From assembly GCA_013314795.1 (NCBI GenBank), contig JABUEZ010000125.1:1-6513 (forward strand): a stretch of 6,513 nt of DNA, written 5' to 3'. The notes beneath the pieces were generated by a model. The model searched no databases. It saw nothing but the letters and a program-made list of their open reading frames with translations, and was not told the DNA's origin. The translations under genes and the position numbers were made by a program. Source of the DNA: Candidatus Profundicultor aquiphilus. Its GTDB lineage: Bacteria; Atribacterota; Atribacteria; Atribacterales; Caldatribacteriaceae. Shown piece by piece: positions 6,468-6,513 of the stretch (position 1 is its first letter; every line of letters begins with the position of its first letter).

Positions 6468-6513
6468 TGCTCTTCAGAGCATGAACCTTGAAAAGTGAAT
6501 AAAAGATTTGGGG
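6468..6513 (+). promoter_or_regulatory. Putative 16S rRNA leader with boxA-like antitermination motif
   Basis: TGCTCTT at 6468-6474 matches the core of boxA, the NusB/S10-binding antitermination site of rRNA leaders. It also begins a small hairpin, TGCTC-TTCA-GAGCA (6468-6481). Then come CCTTGAAAAGTGAATAAAAG (about 6485-6504) and a final TTTGGGG. Many bacteria have CTTGAAAACTGAATA-like sequence shortly before 16S rRNA, and the 16S 5' end (AGTTTGATCCTGGCTCAG) would follow naturally. No rRNA is inside the window, so this is an inference from the leader alone. The boxA lies unusually close to the predicted start site. Confidence 0.5.

Noticed and set aside
1..6513. CRISPR array, tRNA gene or toxin-antitoxin pair
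   Set aside because: No regularly spaced repeats, no tRNA cloverleaf pattern and no recognisable toxin or antitoxin pair were found on either strand.

Overview
The window looks like a bacterial chromosome segment of moderate GC, with compact minus-strand genes, purine-rich Shine-Dalgarno sites (AGGAGG type) and one clear TTG start. An SLH-like plus SPOR envelope protein, a chemoreceptor with a large helical sensor, and decayed IS3- and IS256-family transposase remnants fit an anaerobic, possibly thermophilic bacterium of the Atribacterota/Thermotogota/Firmicutes kind. That placement is a guess from style; no marker gene in the window settles it.

Layout from left to right. (1) 1-862, minus: the 5' part of a secreted envelope protein with a signal peptide, an SLH-like region, a SPOR domain and the start of a further domain that runs off the left edge. 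(2) 869-1450, minus: an unrecognised gene that appears decayed, readable only across several frameshifts and a stop. (3) 1524-4091, minus: an intact 855-residue methyl-accepting chemotaxis protein starting at TTG. (4) 4255-4420, plus: the last part of an IS3-family transposase with a probable right end of the element. (5) 4421-4720: about 300 bases with no gene, holding one promoter-like sequence on plus. (6) 4721-5560, minus: a CPBP-family (Abi/CAAX protease-like) membrane protein with a near-consensus promoter and a possible upstream mini-ORF. (7) About 5738-6379, plus: a decayed, 3'-truncated IS256-family element whose transposase ribosome binding site lies in a long inverted repeat. (8) 6433-6513, plus: a good promoter followed by a boxA-like motif and sequence resembling a 16S rRNA leader, suggesting an rRNA operon starts just past the right edge.

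The decayed gene and the envelope gene lie downstream of the chemoreceptor on the same strand and may once have been co-transcribed with it; no terminator is apparent between them. Nothing ties the CPBP protein functionally to the chemoreceptor. Two insertion-sequence relics and a decayed gene in 6.5 kb mark this as a region that collects and erodes mobile DNA. I found no convincing new multi-gene system. The best leads are the putative rRNA operon start, the hairpin hiding the transposase ribosome binding site, the restorable unknown gene and the chemoreceptor's large sensor domain.
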